From Aliarcobacter sp. (lineage in GTDB: Bacteria; Campylobacterota; Campylobacteria; Campylobacterales; Arcobacteraceae), in contig JAQTXA010000007.1 of assembly GCA_028689025.1 (NCBI GenBank), forward strand, positions 1-64,000: 64,000 bases of DNA, in the 5' to 3' direction. Both the position numbers and the translations under genes were made by a program. Below are positions 18,455 to 27,714 of this stretch, in pieces (position 1 is the stretch's first letter; every line of letters starts with the position of its first letter). The notes beneath the pieces are model-generated. The model made no database searches. It was not told the origin of the DNA and saw nothing but the letters and a program-made list of their open reading frames with translations.

Positions 18455-18460
18455 TATAAT
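18455..18460 (+). promoter_or_regulatory. Putative -10 box of the FMN reductase gene
   Basis: TTGATATAATAA contains TATAAT 32 nt before the ATG at 18493. An AAGGA site lies just before the start. Confidence 0.5.
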
Positions 18461-18492
18461 AAATTCTTTTAAAAATATAAATAAGGATAAAT

Positions 18493-19002
18493 ATGTCAAA
18501 AATAGGAATATTAGTAGCTAGTTCTAATAACAACTTAAAATTAGGATTAAAATTACAAGAACTTGCACTAAGTCAAAACCATGAAACAGAATTAATAAAT
18601 TTAGTTGATTTAAGATTACCACTTTATAGTACGGTTGAAGAGCAAGAAAATGGAATACCTGAAAATGCTTTGACACTAGCTTCAAAAATATTAGCATTAA
18701 ATGCGTTTATTATTGTAGCTCCTGAGTACAATGGAGTAATGCCTCCTGTATTAAATAATGCAATGGCATGGACTTCAAGAGCTACAAAAGATTGGAGAGA
18801 TGCTTTTAATGAGAAAATTGTTGCCCTAGCAACTCACAGTGGTGGAGGTGGAGCAAAAGGTCTTCAAGCTATGAGAATTATGTTTCAACATTTAGGTTCA
18901 AATATTCTTGCAAGAGAAATTTTAACAACTTATGAAAAACCTTTAAATGAAGAAACAGCTATTTCTATGATTAATAATCTAGCAAAACTATCAAAAGCTT
19001 AA
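18493..19002 (+). CDS. NADPH-dependent FMN reductase-like flavoprotein
   Basis: This is a 169-residue flavodoxin-fold oxidoreductase of the NADPH-dependent FMN reductase (chromate/azoreductase-like) family. The N-terminal strand IGILVASSNNNLKLGLKL forms the phosphate-binding loop. The FMN-binding APEYNGVMPPVLNNAMAWTS (about residues 77-96) is diagnostic, and the glycine-rich THSGGGGAKGLQAM follows. It likely reduces flavins, quinones or metal ions in the cytoplasm. It is a monocistronic gene downstream of the tRNA cluster with its own TATAAT box, and it converges with a c-di-GMP gene. Confidence 0.88.
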   Translation: MSKIGILVASSNNNLKLGLKLQELALSQNHETELINLVDLRLPLYSTVEEQENGIPENALTLASKILALNAFIIVAPEYNGVMPPVLNNAMAWTSRATKDWRDAFNEKIVALATHSGGGGAKGLQAMRIMFQHLGSNILAREILTTYEKPLNEETAISMINNLAKLSKA

Positions 19003-19020
19003 GAGGAAACTCTTAAGCTT
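18995..19020. terminator. Hairpin between convergent FMN reductase and GGDEF-EAL genes
   Basis: A perfect 11-bp stem (aagcttaagag / ctcttaagctt) with loop GAAA covers the stop codons of both convergent genes. It is followed by only short T-runs, so it is probably a modest bidirectional terminator. Confidence 0.6.
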
Positions 19021-20746
19021 CTATCAAAATTTCAGGTTTTGGCTCGCAAATATAATATCCTTGGGCATAATCAATTCCTAACTCTTTAACCCTATCTAAT
19101 ATCTCTTTAGATGATACAAATTCAGCTATTGTTTTAAATCCTTGTCTTTTCGCAAAATCAACTATTGTTATTACAATCTCTTCATTATTTTTATTTACCA
19201 AAATATCTTTTATTAAAGAACCATCTATTTTTATATAATCTGCATTTAATTTGATTAAATATTCAAAGTTTGAATATCCTGATCCAAAGTCATCAATTGC
19301 AATTTTGCAACCTAAGCTTCTTACTGTATCTATAAAACTATTAACTTGTGAGAAATCTTCTATCCCCTCTGATTCAACTATTTCAAATACAACTTTTGAA
19401 GCAATGTTATACTTTTTTAACATTTCTATAATATAAGAAGAAATATTTTTACTTTTAATATCTTCAAAAGTTAGATTTATTGAAAACTCATAATCCTTAT
19501 CTTTAAAATACTCAAACGATTTGATAATCACTTCTTTTGTTAATTTTAAATATTGTTTTGATTTTTTTGCAATATCTAGAAAATAATATGGAGAAATAGC
19601 TATTCCATTTTCATCTATTAATCTTACTAATGCTTCATATTTTTCAATTTTGTTTGTTTTTATATTAAATATTGCTTGGTAATAAGGAACAATATTATCA
19701 CTTTCAAATGCTTTTTTTAATTTTATTGTCCACATAATATTTTTTTCATAAATTTTTTCAATTCCCAATTCTTGATCATATATATGAATATCTTTATTTA
19801 CTTTTGAATATCGTTTTATTATATTTGCAGTTTTCTTTAAACTATCCTTTTCTTCAAAAGAGAGACTAAAACTCATTTGTACATATATCTCTTTACCTTT
19901 TATTAATAAAGGACTAGAAGAGACAAAATCTACAATAAGTTTTATAAATCTAATAAAATGTTCTCTATCTTCATTATCTGCTAAAATTGCAAATTCATCG
20001 GAATAAATTCTATATAAAGAATATTTGTTCCCCATAAACTTTCTAAATTCGTTTGCAACAATTTTTAATACTTCATCTCCTATATCATATCCGTAAAAAT
20101 CGTTTATTTCTCCAAATCTATTTATATCTAATAAAGCTAATGAAGGTTTTTTTGATTTCTTAATATCTTCTAATAATTTAAATCTATTCCCTTCTTTAGT
20201 TAGAAAATCTTCCCTTAAACTTTTTTCTAACTCTACTGATTTATGAATCAAATCTGTTATCTCATGTCTAATTGCAATGTACTCTATTATTTCATTATTT
20301 TCATCTAAAATTGGCTTAATAGTAATATTTACATAATAAAATTCACCATCTTTTCTTCTATTTTTTAAAACTCCATGCCAAGTTCTTTTACTGCTTATTG
20401 TTTCCCATAAATCTTTAAAAATCTCTTTTGAATTTTCGCCTTTTAATAAATTATGTGGTTTATTTATAATCTCATCTCTTTCATATAATGTAACCTCACA
20501 GAACTTATCATTAACATAAGTTATATTACCTTTTAAATCAGCTTTTGAAATAATATTACTATCCTCGACAGCCTCTCTATATTGTTTTAATATATGATTC
20601 TCTCTTTTTAACTTCCTATCAATTTTTAATTTAGAAAGTAAATAAATAATAATTAAAATAGCTATAAATAATAAACTGTATGCAAGTGTTAAACTCAAAA
20701 ATATCCTTAAATAAATTAATTTGTTATTGATTATACAATTATTCAT
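19013..20746 (-). CDS. Membrane-anchored PAS-GGDEF-EAL protein, probable c-di-GMP phosphodiesterase
   Basis: This 577-residue protein has one N-terminal membrane segment (about residues 12-36), a PAS domain with PAC tail (about 45-170), a GGDEF domain (about 180-310) and an EAL domain (about 325-577). The GGDEF motif is degenerate (IYSDEFAIL), so cyclase activity is unlikely. The EAL domain looks intact: YEALVRLID, SINLTFEDI, FEIVESEGIED, KIAIDDFGSGYSN, YIKIDGSLI and TIAEFVSSKE. The sequence therefore points to c-di-GMP hydrolysis controlled by the PAS domain. It is monocistronic. The signal is unknown. Confidence 0.9.
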   Translation of the reverse strand: MNNCIINNKLIYLRIFLSLTLAYSLLFIAILIIIYLLSKLKIDRKLKRENHILKQYREAVEDSNIISKADLKGNITYVNDKFCEVTLYERDEIINKPHNLLKGENSKEIFKDLWETISSKRTWHGVLKNRRKDGEFYYVNITIKPILDENNEIIEYIAIRHEITDLIHKSVELEKSLREDFLTKEGNRFKLLEDIKKSKKPSLALLDINRFGEINDFYGYDIGDEVLKIVANEFRKFMGNKYSLYRIYSDEFAILADNEDREHFIRFIKLIVDFVSSSPLLIKGKEIYVQMSFSLSFEEKDSLKKTANIIKRYSKVNKDIHIYDQELGIEKIYEKNIMWTIKLKKAFESDNIVPYYQAIFNIKTNKIEKYEALVRLIDENGIAISPYYFLDIAKKSKQYLKLTKEVIIKSFEYFKDKDYEFSINLTFEDIKSKNISSYIIEMLKKYNIASKVVFEIVESEGIEDFSQVNSFIDTVRSLGCKIAIDDFGSGYSNFEYLIKLNADYIKIDGSLIKDILVNKNNEEIVITIVDFAKRQGFKTIAEFVSSKEILDRVKELGIDYAQGYYICEPKPEILIEA

Positions 20747-20826
20747 GTAAAGTTAAGAAATTGGGAATACTCCCTTATTAAATTTATAAAAAATATCCTG
20801 AAATGTAACTTTTTTGTTATTAATCT

Positions 20827-22218
20827 ATGTTAGAATTTCTTATGAAAGAAAAAGTATATGTCCTAGACACAAACATCATCTTACAAAATCTTCAAAATCT
20901 CTACAAAATTTCCGACAATAAAACTAACCATATCGTAGTACCTGAAACTGTACTTCTTGAATTAGAGGATAAAAAGAAGTTAGTTAATGAACTTGGGTAT
21001 TATTCAAGAGAGTTTGCAAGACTATTAGCAAAGATGAAAATAAAAGAGGTTGATTATAAACTTGGCTTTAAAGTTGTGAAACTTTTTAATGATGAACTAA
21101 ATCTTGATATTATTTCAAAAGACAAATACGACACTGTAATTGAGCAAATCCACATTTCTGAATCAAATGATAAAAGAATTATTGAAGTAGCTTCAATTGC
21201 CCAAGAATACTACAAAGGTTGCCAAACAATCTTTTTATCTTTAGATGTATACGCTAGAACCTTTGCCCTTTTTAAAAGTATAAAAACAGAAACTCTACAT
21301 GATGATAAATCTACAGTTCCAAAATTTAATTTTGTAAAATCAATAGAGTTTGATTCTTCATTATTTAATAGTTTAGAAAATAAAGATATTACTTTAATAG
21401 ATGAAAATTACGAAGCTGAAAACTTTGCTTATAGTTTTGAAAGCAATGATGGAAATGTAGAATATGCAATTATTCACGATAAAAGAGTTGATGTTTTAAA
21501 AGAGAATGACTTTAAAGCTTTAAATGTAAAACCGGTAAATCTAAAACAAAAACTATTCACAAAAGCAATTTTATCAAATATGTATGATTTACTAGTGATT
21601 GATGCAAAAGCTGGAAGTGGAAAAACTTTGATGTCAGTTGTTAGTGCCATGAGACTTATTGATTTAGGTTTATATGATAAAATCGTTTATGTTAGAAACT
21701 CTATAGAATCCCTTGATAAAGGTGCAGATATTGGATATTTATCAGGAAATGATGAGAAGTTTAGAATCTATAATATGGCACTTATGGATACTTTGGAATT
21801 TATTGCAAAAAAACATCTTAAAAAAAGTGAAAATAGAGAAAATCAAGAATCAATTGAATCAAAAATTGATGAATTAAGATCAAAATATTGTATTGAAACT
21901 TTATGGCCAGGAGAAGCACGAGGTAGAACCTTATCAGCTTCAATTGTGATAATGGACGAGTGGCAAAACTCTAGTGAAAAAACAACACAGTTGATACTTT
22001 CAAGACTTGATGAGAGTTGTATGGCTATTGTAATTGGTTCAAATAGACAAATTGATAATCTCTATTTGAATAAATATAATAATGGTTTAACAACTCTTCT
22101 AAAACAAACAAATGAAACTCATCCTGAACTCAAAATGTTTGCAATAGAACTTGAAAAAGCAGTTCGAGGTAAATTTGCTCAATTTACTGAGCGAATCTTT
22201 GAAAATAGAAAAGATTGA
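20827..22218 (+). CDS. PhoH2-type protein: PIN domain fused to PhoH ATPase
   Basis: This 463-residue protein has an N-terminal PIN nuclease domain (about residues 8-160; metal-binding DTNIIL, PETVLLELE, DKRIIEVA, FLSLDVYAR). It is joined to a PhoH-family ATPase with Walker A IDAKAGSGKTL (about 257-267) and Walker B IVIMDEWQNSS (about 376). PhoH2 proteins are described as RNA helicase/ribonucleases linked to toxin-antitoxin biology. ATG 20827 gives MLEFLMKEK. The second Met (MKEKVYVLD) matches the usual PIN start and could be the true one. Both nuclease and ATPase residues look intact. Confidence 0.92.
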   Translation: MLEFLMKEKVYVLDTNIILQNLQNLYKISDNKTNHIVVPETVLLELEDKKKLVNELGYYSREFARLLAKMKIKEVDYKLGFKVVKLFNDELNLDIISKDKYDTVIEQIHISESNDKRIIEVASIAQEYYKGCQTIFLSLDVYARTFALFKSIKTETLHDDKSTVPKFNFVKSIEFDSSLFNSLENKDITLIDENYEAENFAYSFESNDGNVEYAIIHDKRVDVLKENDFKALNVKPVNLKQKLFTKAILSNMYDLLVIDAKAGSGKTLMSVVSAMRLIDLGLYDKIVYVRNSIESLDKGADIGYLSGNDEKFRIYNMALMDTLEFIAKKHLKKSENRENQESIESKIDELRSKYCIETLWPGEARGRTLSASIVIMDEWQNSSEKTTQLILSRLDESCMAIVIGSNRQIDNLYLNKYNNGLTTLLKQTNETHPELKMFAIELEKAVRGKFAQFTERIFENRKD

Positions 22219-22225
22219 GTTACAT

Positions 22226-22254
22226 AAAAAATAGAACTAAATGTTCTATTTTTT
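22226..22254. terminator. Bidirectional terminator between phoH2 and the 39-aa gene
   Basis: A perfect 12-bp stem (aaaaaatagaac / gttctatttttt) with loop taaat has an A-run on one side and a T-run on the other. It therefore suits both convergent genes. Confidence 0.8.
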
Positions 22255-22365
22255 ATTACATTTACTTTCACCAGAACAACCACAACCAGCATTTTTGCCA
22301 AAAGTTTTTCTATAAATAAAAAATATAGCCACTAAAACAATTCCGTATATTACATAATCTTCCAT
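22246..22365 (-). CDS. FeoB-associated Cys-rich membrane protein-like small protein
   Basis: This is a 39-residue protein. One N-terminal membrane helix (YVIYGIVLVAIFFIY, residues 4-18) is followed by a basic turn and a Cys-rich tail, KNAGCGCSGESKCNKK. This layout matches the FeoB-associated Cys-rich membrane protein family, small proteins often encoded near ferrous iron transport genes. No feo gene is in this window. An AAAAGGATAATC site precedes the ATG. The region upstream holds a 12-bp palindrome (taataattatta) that faintly resembles a Fur box. Family assignment comes from layout only. Confidence 0.7.
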   Translation of the reverse strand: MEDYVIYGIVLVAIFFIYRKTFGKNAGCGCSGESKCNKK

Positions 22366-22495
22366 GATTATCCTTTTTGATAATAATTATTAGTATGTTA
22401 TAGTAGTTATAATTAAAACAGAATTAATTTATATATTCTTTTTAAATTAAGCAACAATACAAATGAAGAGATTTATAATATGAAACAATACAATT

Positions 22496-22500
22496 AAGGA
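22496..22500 (+). promoter_or_regulatory. Ribosome binding site that sets the ATA start of the HD gene
   Basis: AAGGA lies exactly 7 nt before the ATA at 22508. No ATG, GTG or TTG occurs in frame between the upstream TGA (22481-22483) and the ATG at 22685, yet conserved HD-protein sequence begins well before 22685. Confidence 0.6.
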
Positions 22501-22507
22501 ATATATC

Positions 22508-24193
22508 ATACAAAATCGATTAATTAATGACACTATATATAATCATATAGAGTATACAAAACTTGAAGATAAAATTCTTCAAACAAAAATAGTAAATAGA
22601 TTACAATTCATAACTCAAAATGCCTTAGCATATTTTTCATATCCATCAATTACAACTAAAAGATTTATTCACTCTTTAGGAACAATGCACCTAGCCTCTT
22701 TTATGTTTAAAAATGCTCTTCTAAATGCAGACAAAAGAACAAAAAATGATTTTTTAGCCTCTTTAAAAAAAGTAATAATTTCTATTATAAAAGAGGAAAA
22801 TTTAAAAGTAAGTATTGATGATATGGAGTATTTTGATAATAAAGCCTTGTATCAGTTTACTATTCCAACAAAATCAAAAGCTCAAAGAGCAACCTATACT
22901 ATTTTTTTACAAACTCTTCGAATTGTTGCCCTACTTCATGATGTTGGTCATTTACCATTTTCACACCAAGTTGAATATGCTCTAAAAAAAGTTTATGACA
23001 AAATAAAAGAAAAAGAACAAAAGTTAGAAACACTTTGTGAAAAAGAGTTAAAATTTAAAACTAATTATGAAGAGATAACAAACAATAACAAAGAAGTTTT
23101 ACATGAAGCTATCGGAGAAAATCTTTTAAAACTTCTATTTGATTATGAGCTTGAAGAGTTACTTGTTAAATCTTATGAAAAAGAGTATTTAAAATTAATC
23201 AAAAGATTATCAATTTTGATTTTAGAAGAGCAAGTTTTTGAAGGTTTTGATTTTAAAGTTTTACATAATTTTATTGATAGCACAGTTGATGCAGATAGAC
23301 TTGATTATATAAATCGTGATATGCTAGCAAGTGGTTATATAACTGGCCCAAATGACCATATAAGAATCACAAAACAAGCTGTATTAGTTGAGAAAGATGC
23401 AAAATTTTATTTAAGTTTTTTTGATATGAGTTTAATAGATTTAGAACATATGTTAGAAATGAGATTTAATCTATATAAAAAAGTAATATTCAATCATGGA
23501 ATTGCAAAAACAGATACTCTACTTGAAAATGTAGTTCAATATTTATCGGATAAATATTTTGAATCTGGTGATATTAATGAAAAAATTTCAAATAATATCT
23601 CTATGTTATGGAATTTTAAAAATAGCCAAGATAAATTAAAAGAGCTTGATACAATCTCAATGCTTGATGAAAACTGGCTAATCTCATTGTTCAAAACAAA
23701 ATATTTTGAAATAAAAGACAAAGAGAACCAAACCCAAGAAGATATAAAGTATATGTACTGCTTTGAAGAGGTTTTATTTGGGAAAAGAAGATTTAGAAGT
23801 CCATGGAAAAATCTAAATGAGTTTTATAAAGTTCTTGATTTTACAACAGTTGAGAGATATAAATTTAGAGAGAGTTTTGGATATATTACAGATAATAGAT
23901 TAAAAGAATTACAACTTGCCTTGGATGAATTTATAAAAAAATGGGAGAATCAAGAAGATAATCTATTTTTCTCATATCAAATTGTTTCATTTAAACTTGG
24001 AATTGCAAAAGATTTTTATCTGTATGATGGTGATGAATTAATAAATCTTGATGAGATTTCAACTTTAAGAAAAAGATTAAAACACTCAATGAGAAATACA
24101 GTTCCTTTTTATCTCTATTCAAATAAAAAATATCTGAATGAAGAGATGAAAGTAGAACTAAGAGAGATATTATTTAAAATCTTCGAAGAATAA
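22508..24193 (+). CDS. HD domain phosphohydrolase with probable ATA start
   Basis: This is a large HD-domain protein, 561 residues if started at the ATA at 22508. The first in-frame ATG (22685) would give 502 residues but would cut off 59 clearly coding residues. Those residues include KIVNRLQFITQNALAYFSYP and TTKRFIHSLGTMHLA, which match the start of dGTPase-like/YdhJ-type HD proteins (HSLG with its metal-binding His). Downstream is the second motif, VALLHDVGHLPFSHQVEYAL, and later FIDSTVDADRLDYINRDML. The family hydrolyses nucleotides or related phosphates. The substrate is unknown. No usual start codon precedes the conserved N-terminus, and an AAGGA sits 7 nt before ATA. Confidence 0.8.
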   Translation: MQNRLINDTIYNHIEYTKLEDKILQTKIVNRLQFITQNALAYFSYPSITTKRFIHSLGTMHLASFMFKNALLNADKRTKNDFLASLKKVIISIIKEENLKVSIDDMEYFDNKALYQFTIPTKSKAQRATYTIFLQTLRIVALLHDVGHLPFSHQVEYALKKVYDKIKEKEQKLETLCEKELKFKTNYEEITNNNKEVLHEAIGENLLKLLFDYELEELLVKSYEKEYLKLIKRLSILILEEQVFEGFDFKVLHNFIDSTVDADRLDYINRDMLASGYITGPNDHIRITKQAVLVEKDAKFYLSFFDMSLIDLEHMLEMRFNLYKKVIFNHGIAKTDTLLENVVQYLSDKYFESGDINEKISNNISMLWNFKNSQDKLKELDTISMLDENWLISLFKTKYFEIKDKENQTQEDIKYMYCFEEVLFGKRRFRSPWKNLNEFYKVLDFTTVERYKFRESFGYITDNRLKELQLALDEFIKKWENQEDNLFFSYQIVSFKLGIAKDFYLYDGDELINLDEISTLRKRLKHSMRNTVPFYLYSNKKYLNEEMKVELREILFKIFEE

Positions 24194-24220
24194 AACAAAC
24201 ACTAATTTAAAGGATAAGTT

Positions 24221-24859
24221 TTGGATTTAACAAGCCTAAGAGCCAAATATACAACAAGAGGTTTAGATATAAAAGATTTAAATCCAAACCCTTTTTTAGA
24301 GTTTGAAAAATGGTTTAACCAAGCAATGGATGCAAAACTAACAGAACCAAATGCTTTTTCACTAGCCACTGTTGGAACTGATATGATGCCAAGTATTAGA
24401 ACTGTTTTACTTAAAATTTTTGATGAAAAAGGTTTTGTATTTTTTACAAACTATAAAAGCAAAAAAGCAAAACAAATAGAAGAAAATCCAAAAGCTGCTG
24501 CACTTTTTGCTTGGCTTGATTTAGAAAGACAAGTAAAAATCGAAGGAAATATTGAAAAAATCTCAACAACTGAATCTTTAAAATATTTTCTATCTCGTCC
24601 AAAAGGTAGTCAAATTGGAGCTTGGGTTTCTCACCAAAGTCAAGTAATAAGTTCAAGAAGTTTACTTGAGCAAAAATTTGATGAAATTAGAAGAAAGTTT
24701 GTAAAAGGAGAAGTTCCTTTTCCTGATTTTTGGGGTGGATATATTATAAAACCTACAAAAATAGAGTTTTGGCAAGGTGGACAAGATAGACTTCATGATA
24801 GATTTGTTTATGAACTCCAAAATGATAATTCTTGGACTATTTCAAGACTTGCACCATAA
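24221..24859 (+). CDS. pdxH: Pyridoxamine 5'-phosphate oxidase
   Basis: PdxH is an FMN enzyme oxidising pyridoxine/pyridoxamine 5'-phosphate to pyridoxal phosphate in vitamin B6 salvage. The 212-residue length is normal. Seen are the FMN-binding [11 protein letters not shown] and [42 protein letters not shown], and the C-terminal signature [17 protein letters not shown]. The start is TTG at 24221, supported by AAAGGA nine bases upstream. It follows the HD gene by 27 nt, probably in the same transcript. Confidence 0.95.
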   Translation: MDLTSLRAKYTTRGLDIKDLNPNPFLEFEKWFNQAMDAKLTEPNAFSLATVGTDMMPSIRTVLLKIFDEKGFVFFTNYKSKKAKQIEENPKAAALFAWLDLERQVKIEGNIEKISTTESLKYFLSRPKGSQIGAWVSHQSQVISSRSLLEQKFDEIRRKFVKGEVPFPDFWGGYIIKPTKIEFWQGGQDRLHDRFVYELQNDNSWTISRLAP

Positions 24860-24953
24860 AAAATAATAATTTAGAAAAATTATATTTAATATACATAGGT
24901 AACTTGTATTCGAAAATTTAATATTATAAAATAACTTTTTTAAAAGGCATAAA

Positions 24954-26903
24954 ATGGAAATAAAAAATAAATTAAAATATGGAATTGGAAGTATCTTAGG
25001 AATTTTCCTAGCTACTTCTTTACTTGTTACAAATAATATAATTCATGTAAAAGACATAAGTAAAAAAACATCTGAAGAATCAGTTCCTATGGCTATTCTA
25101 GCTGCTGATACAAAATTTCAAAGTTGTCAAATACAACAATTTCTCACAGATAGTTCTTTAACACAAGATTTAGAAGTAATAAAAGAAGCCCAAATAGCTT
25201 ATAACAAATTCATGGATAATATTTCGAAATTTGAGAAAATGTTTAAAGATGAAAATCAGATAAAAGCTCTTGCTGAACTAGAGGAAATAAAAAAAAGAGC
25301 AACTACACTTTTTGAAACTGGTAAAAAAATGGTTAATAGCTATGGAACAAGTAAAGTTCAAGGCGACATCGTAATGGAAGATTTAGATGCACGAACTGAA
25401 GAATTAGCAGCGTTAGTTGATAAATTAAAAGATTCTCAAATAAATGAAGCTATTAAAAATTCAGAATTAACCTTTGAAAAATCAGATACTACACTTTATA
25501 TAATAATATTCATGTCATTAATTGGATTATTTATTGGTATTCTTATTGGTACACTTTTAGTAAAACACATATCAAATTCAATCAATAATTTCAAAGAGGG
25601 TCTTTCATCATTTTTTAGTTATATAAATCGAGAAACAAATGATATTAAACATTTAGATGATAATGCAAAAGACGAATTTGGAGAAATGGCAAAATCAGTA
25701 AATGAGAATATTGTAAAAACAAAAAAAGGTATAGAAGAAGATAGAAAATTAATAGATGAAACAATAGCTGTTTTAGGTGAATTTGAACAAGGTGATTTAT
25801 GTCAAAGACTGCATATTGATGTTACAAATCCTGCATTAATGCAATTAAAAAAAGTAGTAAATAACATGGCTGAACATCTCGAAACGAATGTGGCTAATGT
25901 ATTAGATGTTTTAGAAGAATATTCTCAATATAACTATTTAAATAAAGTTAAAACTACAGATATTAAAAAAGATTTATTAAAATTGGCGGAAGGAGTAAAT
26001 AACTTAGGTGGAGCAATAACTCATCTATTATTAGAAGATAGAGGAAATGGCTTAACTTTAGACAAAAGCTCTGATATGTTACTTGTGAATGTGGAAAATC
26101 TAAATATAAGCTCAAATGAAGCCGCTTCTAGTTTAGAAGAAACTGCAGCTGCACTTGAACAAATTACTGGAAATATTAGAAGTAGTACACAAAATGTAGC
26201 AAAAATGGCAGATTATTCAGAAAAAGTTACAAAATCTTCACAAGAAGGTGAAGTATTAGCAAATCAAACAACTCAAGCAATGGAAGAGATAAATTCTCAA
26301 GTAAATTCAATTAATGAAGCTATTAGTGTAATTGATCAAATTGCCTTCCAAACAAATATTCTTTCATTAAATGCAGCAGTAGAAGCAGCAACTGCAGGAG
26401 AAGCAGGGAAAGGATTTGCAGTTGTAGCAGCAGAAGTGAGGAACTTAGCAAATAGAAGTGCAGAAGCTGCGAGAGAGATAAAAAATATAGTTGAAAATGC
26501 TACATCAAAAGCAAATCAAGGTAAAGATATAGCTAATAATATGATAGAAGGTTATAAACAACTAAATGAAAATATTTCTCAGACTATAAATCTTATTTCT
26601 AGTATTGAAATCTCTAGTAAAGAGCAATTAAATGGAATAATACAAATTAATGATGCAGTAAACCAATTAGACAAACAAACACAACAAAATGTTCAAATAG
26701 CTACTCAAACACAAGATATTGCAATATTAACTGATCAAATAGCAAAAATGATTGTAAATAACACAAATCAAAAAGAGTTTGTGGGGAAAGAACAAGTTAA
26801 AGCAAAAGATATAAATAATAGTTCAAAAGTAGAAAAAAATGAAGAGAAAAAAACTTTTCCTAAAAAGGAAGTATCTTCAGATAATGAATGGGAAAGTTTT
26901 TAA
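24954..26903 (+). CDS. Methyl-accepting chemotaxis protein ending in a CheR-type pentapeptide
   Basis: This is a 649-residue transmembrane chemoreceptor. TM1 is about residues 10-28. A periplasmic four-helix-bundle-type ligand domain spans about 30-178. TM2 ([21 protein letters not shown]) is near 179-199. HAMP-like linkers and a long cytoplasmic coiled coil follow. The hairpin tip reads [20 protein letters not shown] with [19 protein letters not shown]. Asn/Gln/Glu-rich methylation-like helices flank it. The C-terminus is a flexible Lys/Glu-rich tail ending EWESF, close to the E. coli NWETF tether for CheR/CheB. The ligand is unknown. Confidence 0.95.
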   Translation: MEIKNKLKYGIGSILGIFLATSLLVTNNIIHVKDISKKTSEESVPMAILAADTKFQSCQIQQFLTDSSLTQDLEVIKEAQIAYNKFMDNISKFEKMFKDENQIKALAELEEIKKRATTLFETGKKMVNSYGTSKVQGDIVMEDLDARTEELAALVDKLKDSQINEAIKNSELTFEKSDTTLYIIIFMSLIGLFIGILIGTLLVKHISNSINNFKEGLSSFFSYINRETNDIKHLDDNAKDEFGEMAKSVNENIVKTKKGIEEDRKLIDETIAVLGEFEQGDLCQRLHIDVTNPALMQLKKVVNNMAEHLETNVANVLDVLEEYSQYNYLNKVKTTDIKKDLLKLAEGVNNLGGAITHLLLEDRGNGLTLDKSSDMLLVNVENLNISSNEAASSLEETAAALEQITGNIRSSTQNVAKMADYSEKVTKSSQEGEVLANQTTQAMEEINSQVNSINEAISVIDQIAFQTNILSLNAAVEAATAGEAGKGFAVVAAEVRNLANRSAEAAREIKNIVENATSKANQGKDIANNMIEGYKQLNENISQTINLISSIEISSKEQLNGIIQINDAVNQLDKQTQQNVQIATQTQDIAILTDQIAKMIVNNTNQKEFVGKEQVKAKDINNSSKVEKNEEKKTFPKKEVSSDNEWESF

Positions 26904-26992
26904 TATCTTTTTAATTACAAATTGAAATATTTTTAAAACTTCTTTTAAATTTTAAGTAAAATTCTTTTAATAAATTTTGGGAGTTTTAAAAT

Positions 26993-27373
26993 ATGATATT
27001 AGGAAAATGTCCATATTGTAAAGGTAATGTCCAAGCTATTAAAAGCACTGCAAATGGAAAAAAAGTAAATCTTTATTCTTGTGAAAATGCTAAAAAAGAG
27101 TACGATGATAGTGAGCAGTTTGTATTTACATCCGATTCAACTTGTACTTTTAGAGTCTATTCAAATGTATTTTTAAGATGGAATAAAAGAAGTTTTTCAA
27201 AATATGAGATGAAAAAATTATTAGAGGATGAACAAGTAATTGTAAGACTTCATGGAAGACGTGGAACTAGTGAATATTTTAAATATGTAATTACAGATAA
27301 AGAGTATGGAGTCTCTATTTTATGGGATGAAGAAGTTAGTGAGAATTCAAAAGAAGTCGAAGAAGAGATTTAA
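26993..27373 (+). CDS. Zinc-ribbon protein of unknown function
   Basis: This 126-residue soluble protein has Cys6-Pro-Tyr-Cys9 and a second Cys pair (Cys30, Cys51), suggesting a zinc ribbon. The part after it (TCTFRVYSNVFLRWNKRSFS, KYEMKKLLEDEQVIVRLHGR) resembles the zinc-finger repeats at the C-terminus of type IA topoisomerases, where a C4 finger is followed by a short beta unit. No topoisomerase catalytic domain is present. It could bind single-stranded nucleic acid. It converges with the parvulin gene through a shared hairpin. Function is inferred only loosely. Confidence 0.6.
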   Translation: MILGKCPYCKGNVQAIKSTANGKKVNLYSCENAKKEYDDSEQFVFTSDSTCTFRVYSNVFLRWNKRSFSKYEMKKLLEDEQVIVRLHGRRGTSEYFKYVITDKEYGVSILWDEEVSENSKEVEEEI

Positions 27374-27386
27374 CTAATCTCTTCTT
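27360..27386. terminator. Hairpin between convergent zinc-ribbon and parvulin genes
   Basis: A perfect 11-bp stem (aagaagagatt / aatctcttctt) with loop taact covers both stop codons. Confidence 0.6.
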
Positions 27387-27655
27387 GAAGTTGTTTCTAA
27401 TAAGTGAAACCCAAAGTCTGTTTTAACAGGACCATGAACTACATTAATAGCTTCATTAAATACTACAGCATCAAATTCAGGAACCATTTGCCCTTCAAAA
27501 AATGTACCTAAATCTCCACCATTTGAACCAGATGGACAAGAAGAGTACTCTTTTGCAATATCTTCAAATTTTTCACCATTTGCAATTCTTTCTTTTAGTT
27601 CTAGACATAATTCTTCACTATCAACTAATAAATGTCTTGCTGTTGCACTTTTCAT
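27374..27655 (-). CDS. Single-domain parvulin-type peptidyl-prolyl cis-trans isomerase
   Basis: This 93-residue protein consists only of a parvulin catalytic domain with no signal peptide, so it acts in the cytoplasm like E. coli PpiC. Family motifs are ATARHLLVDSEE with the active-site His, GEKFEDIAKEYSSCPSG, SNGGDLGTFFEGQMVPEFD, FNEAINVV and KTDFGFHLLET with the second His. The AAGGAATT site upstream supports the ATG at 27655. It is monocistronic. It likely helps folding or turnover of cytoplasmic proteins. Confidence 0.93.
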   Translation of the reverse strand: MKSATARHLLVDSEELCLELKERIANGEKFEDIAKEYSSCPSGSNGGDLGTFFEGQMVPEFDAVVFNEAINVVHGPVKTDFGFHLLETTSRRD

Positions 27656-27714
27656 AATAATTCCTTAATAAATTTATAAGGGCGCAATTCTATCATAAAC
27701 AATTAATCACTTGC

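Noticed and set aside
22379-22392. Fur box upstream of the 39-aa gene
   Set aside because: TAATAATTATTA lacks the central part of the Campylobacterota consensus (TAATAATnATTATTA). Kept only as a note, not as a feature.
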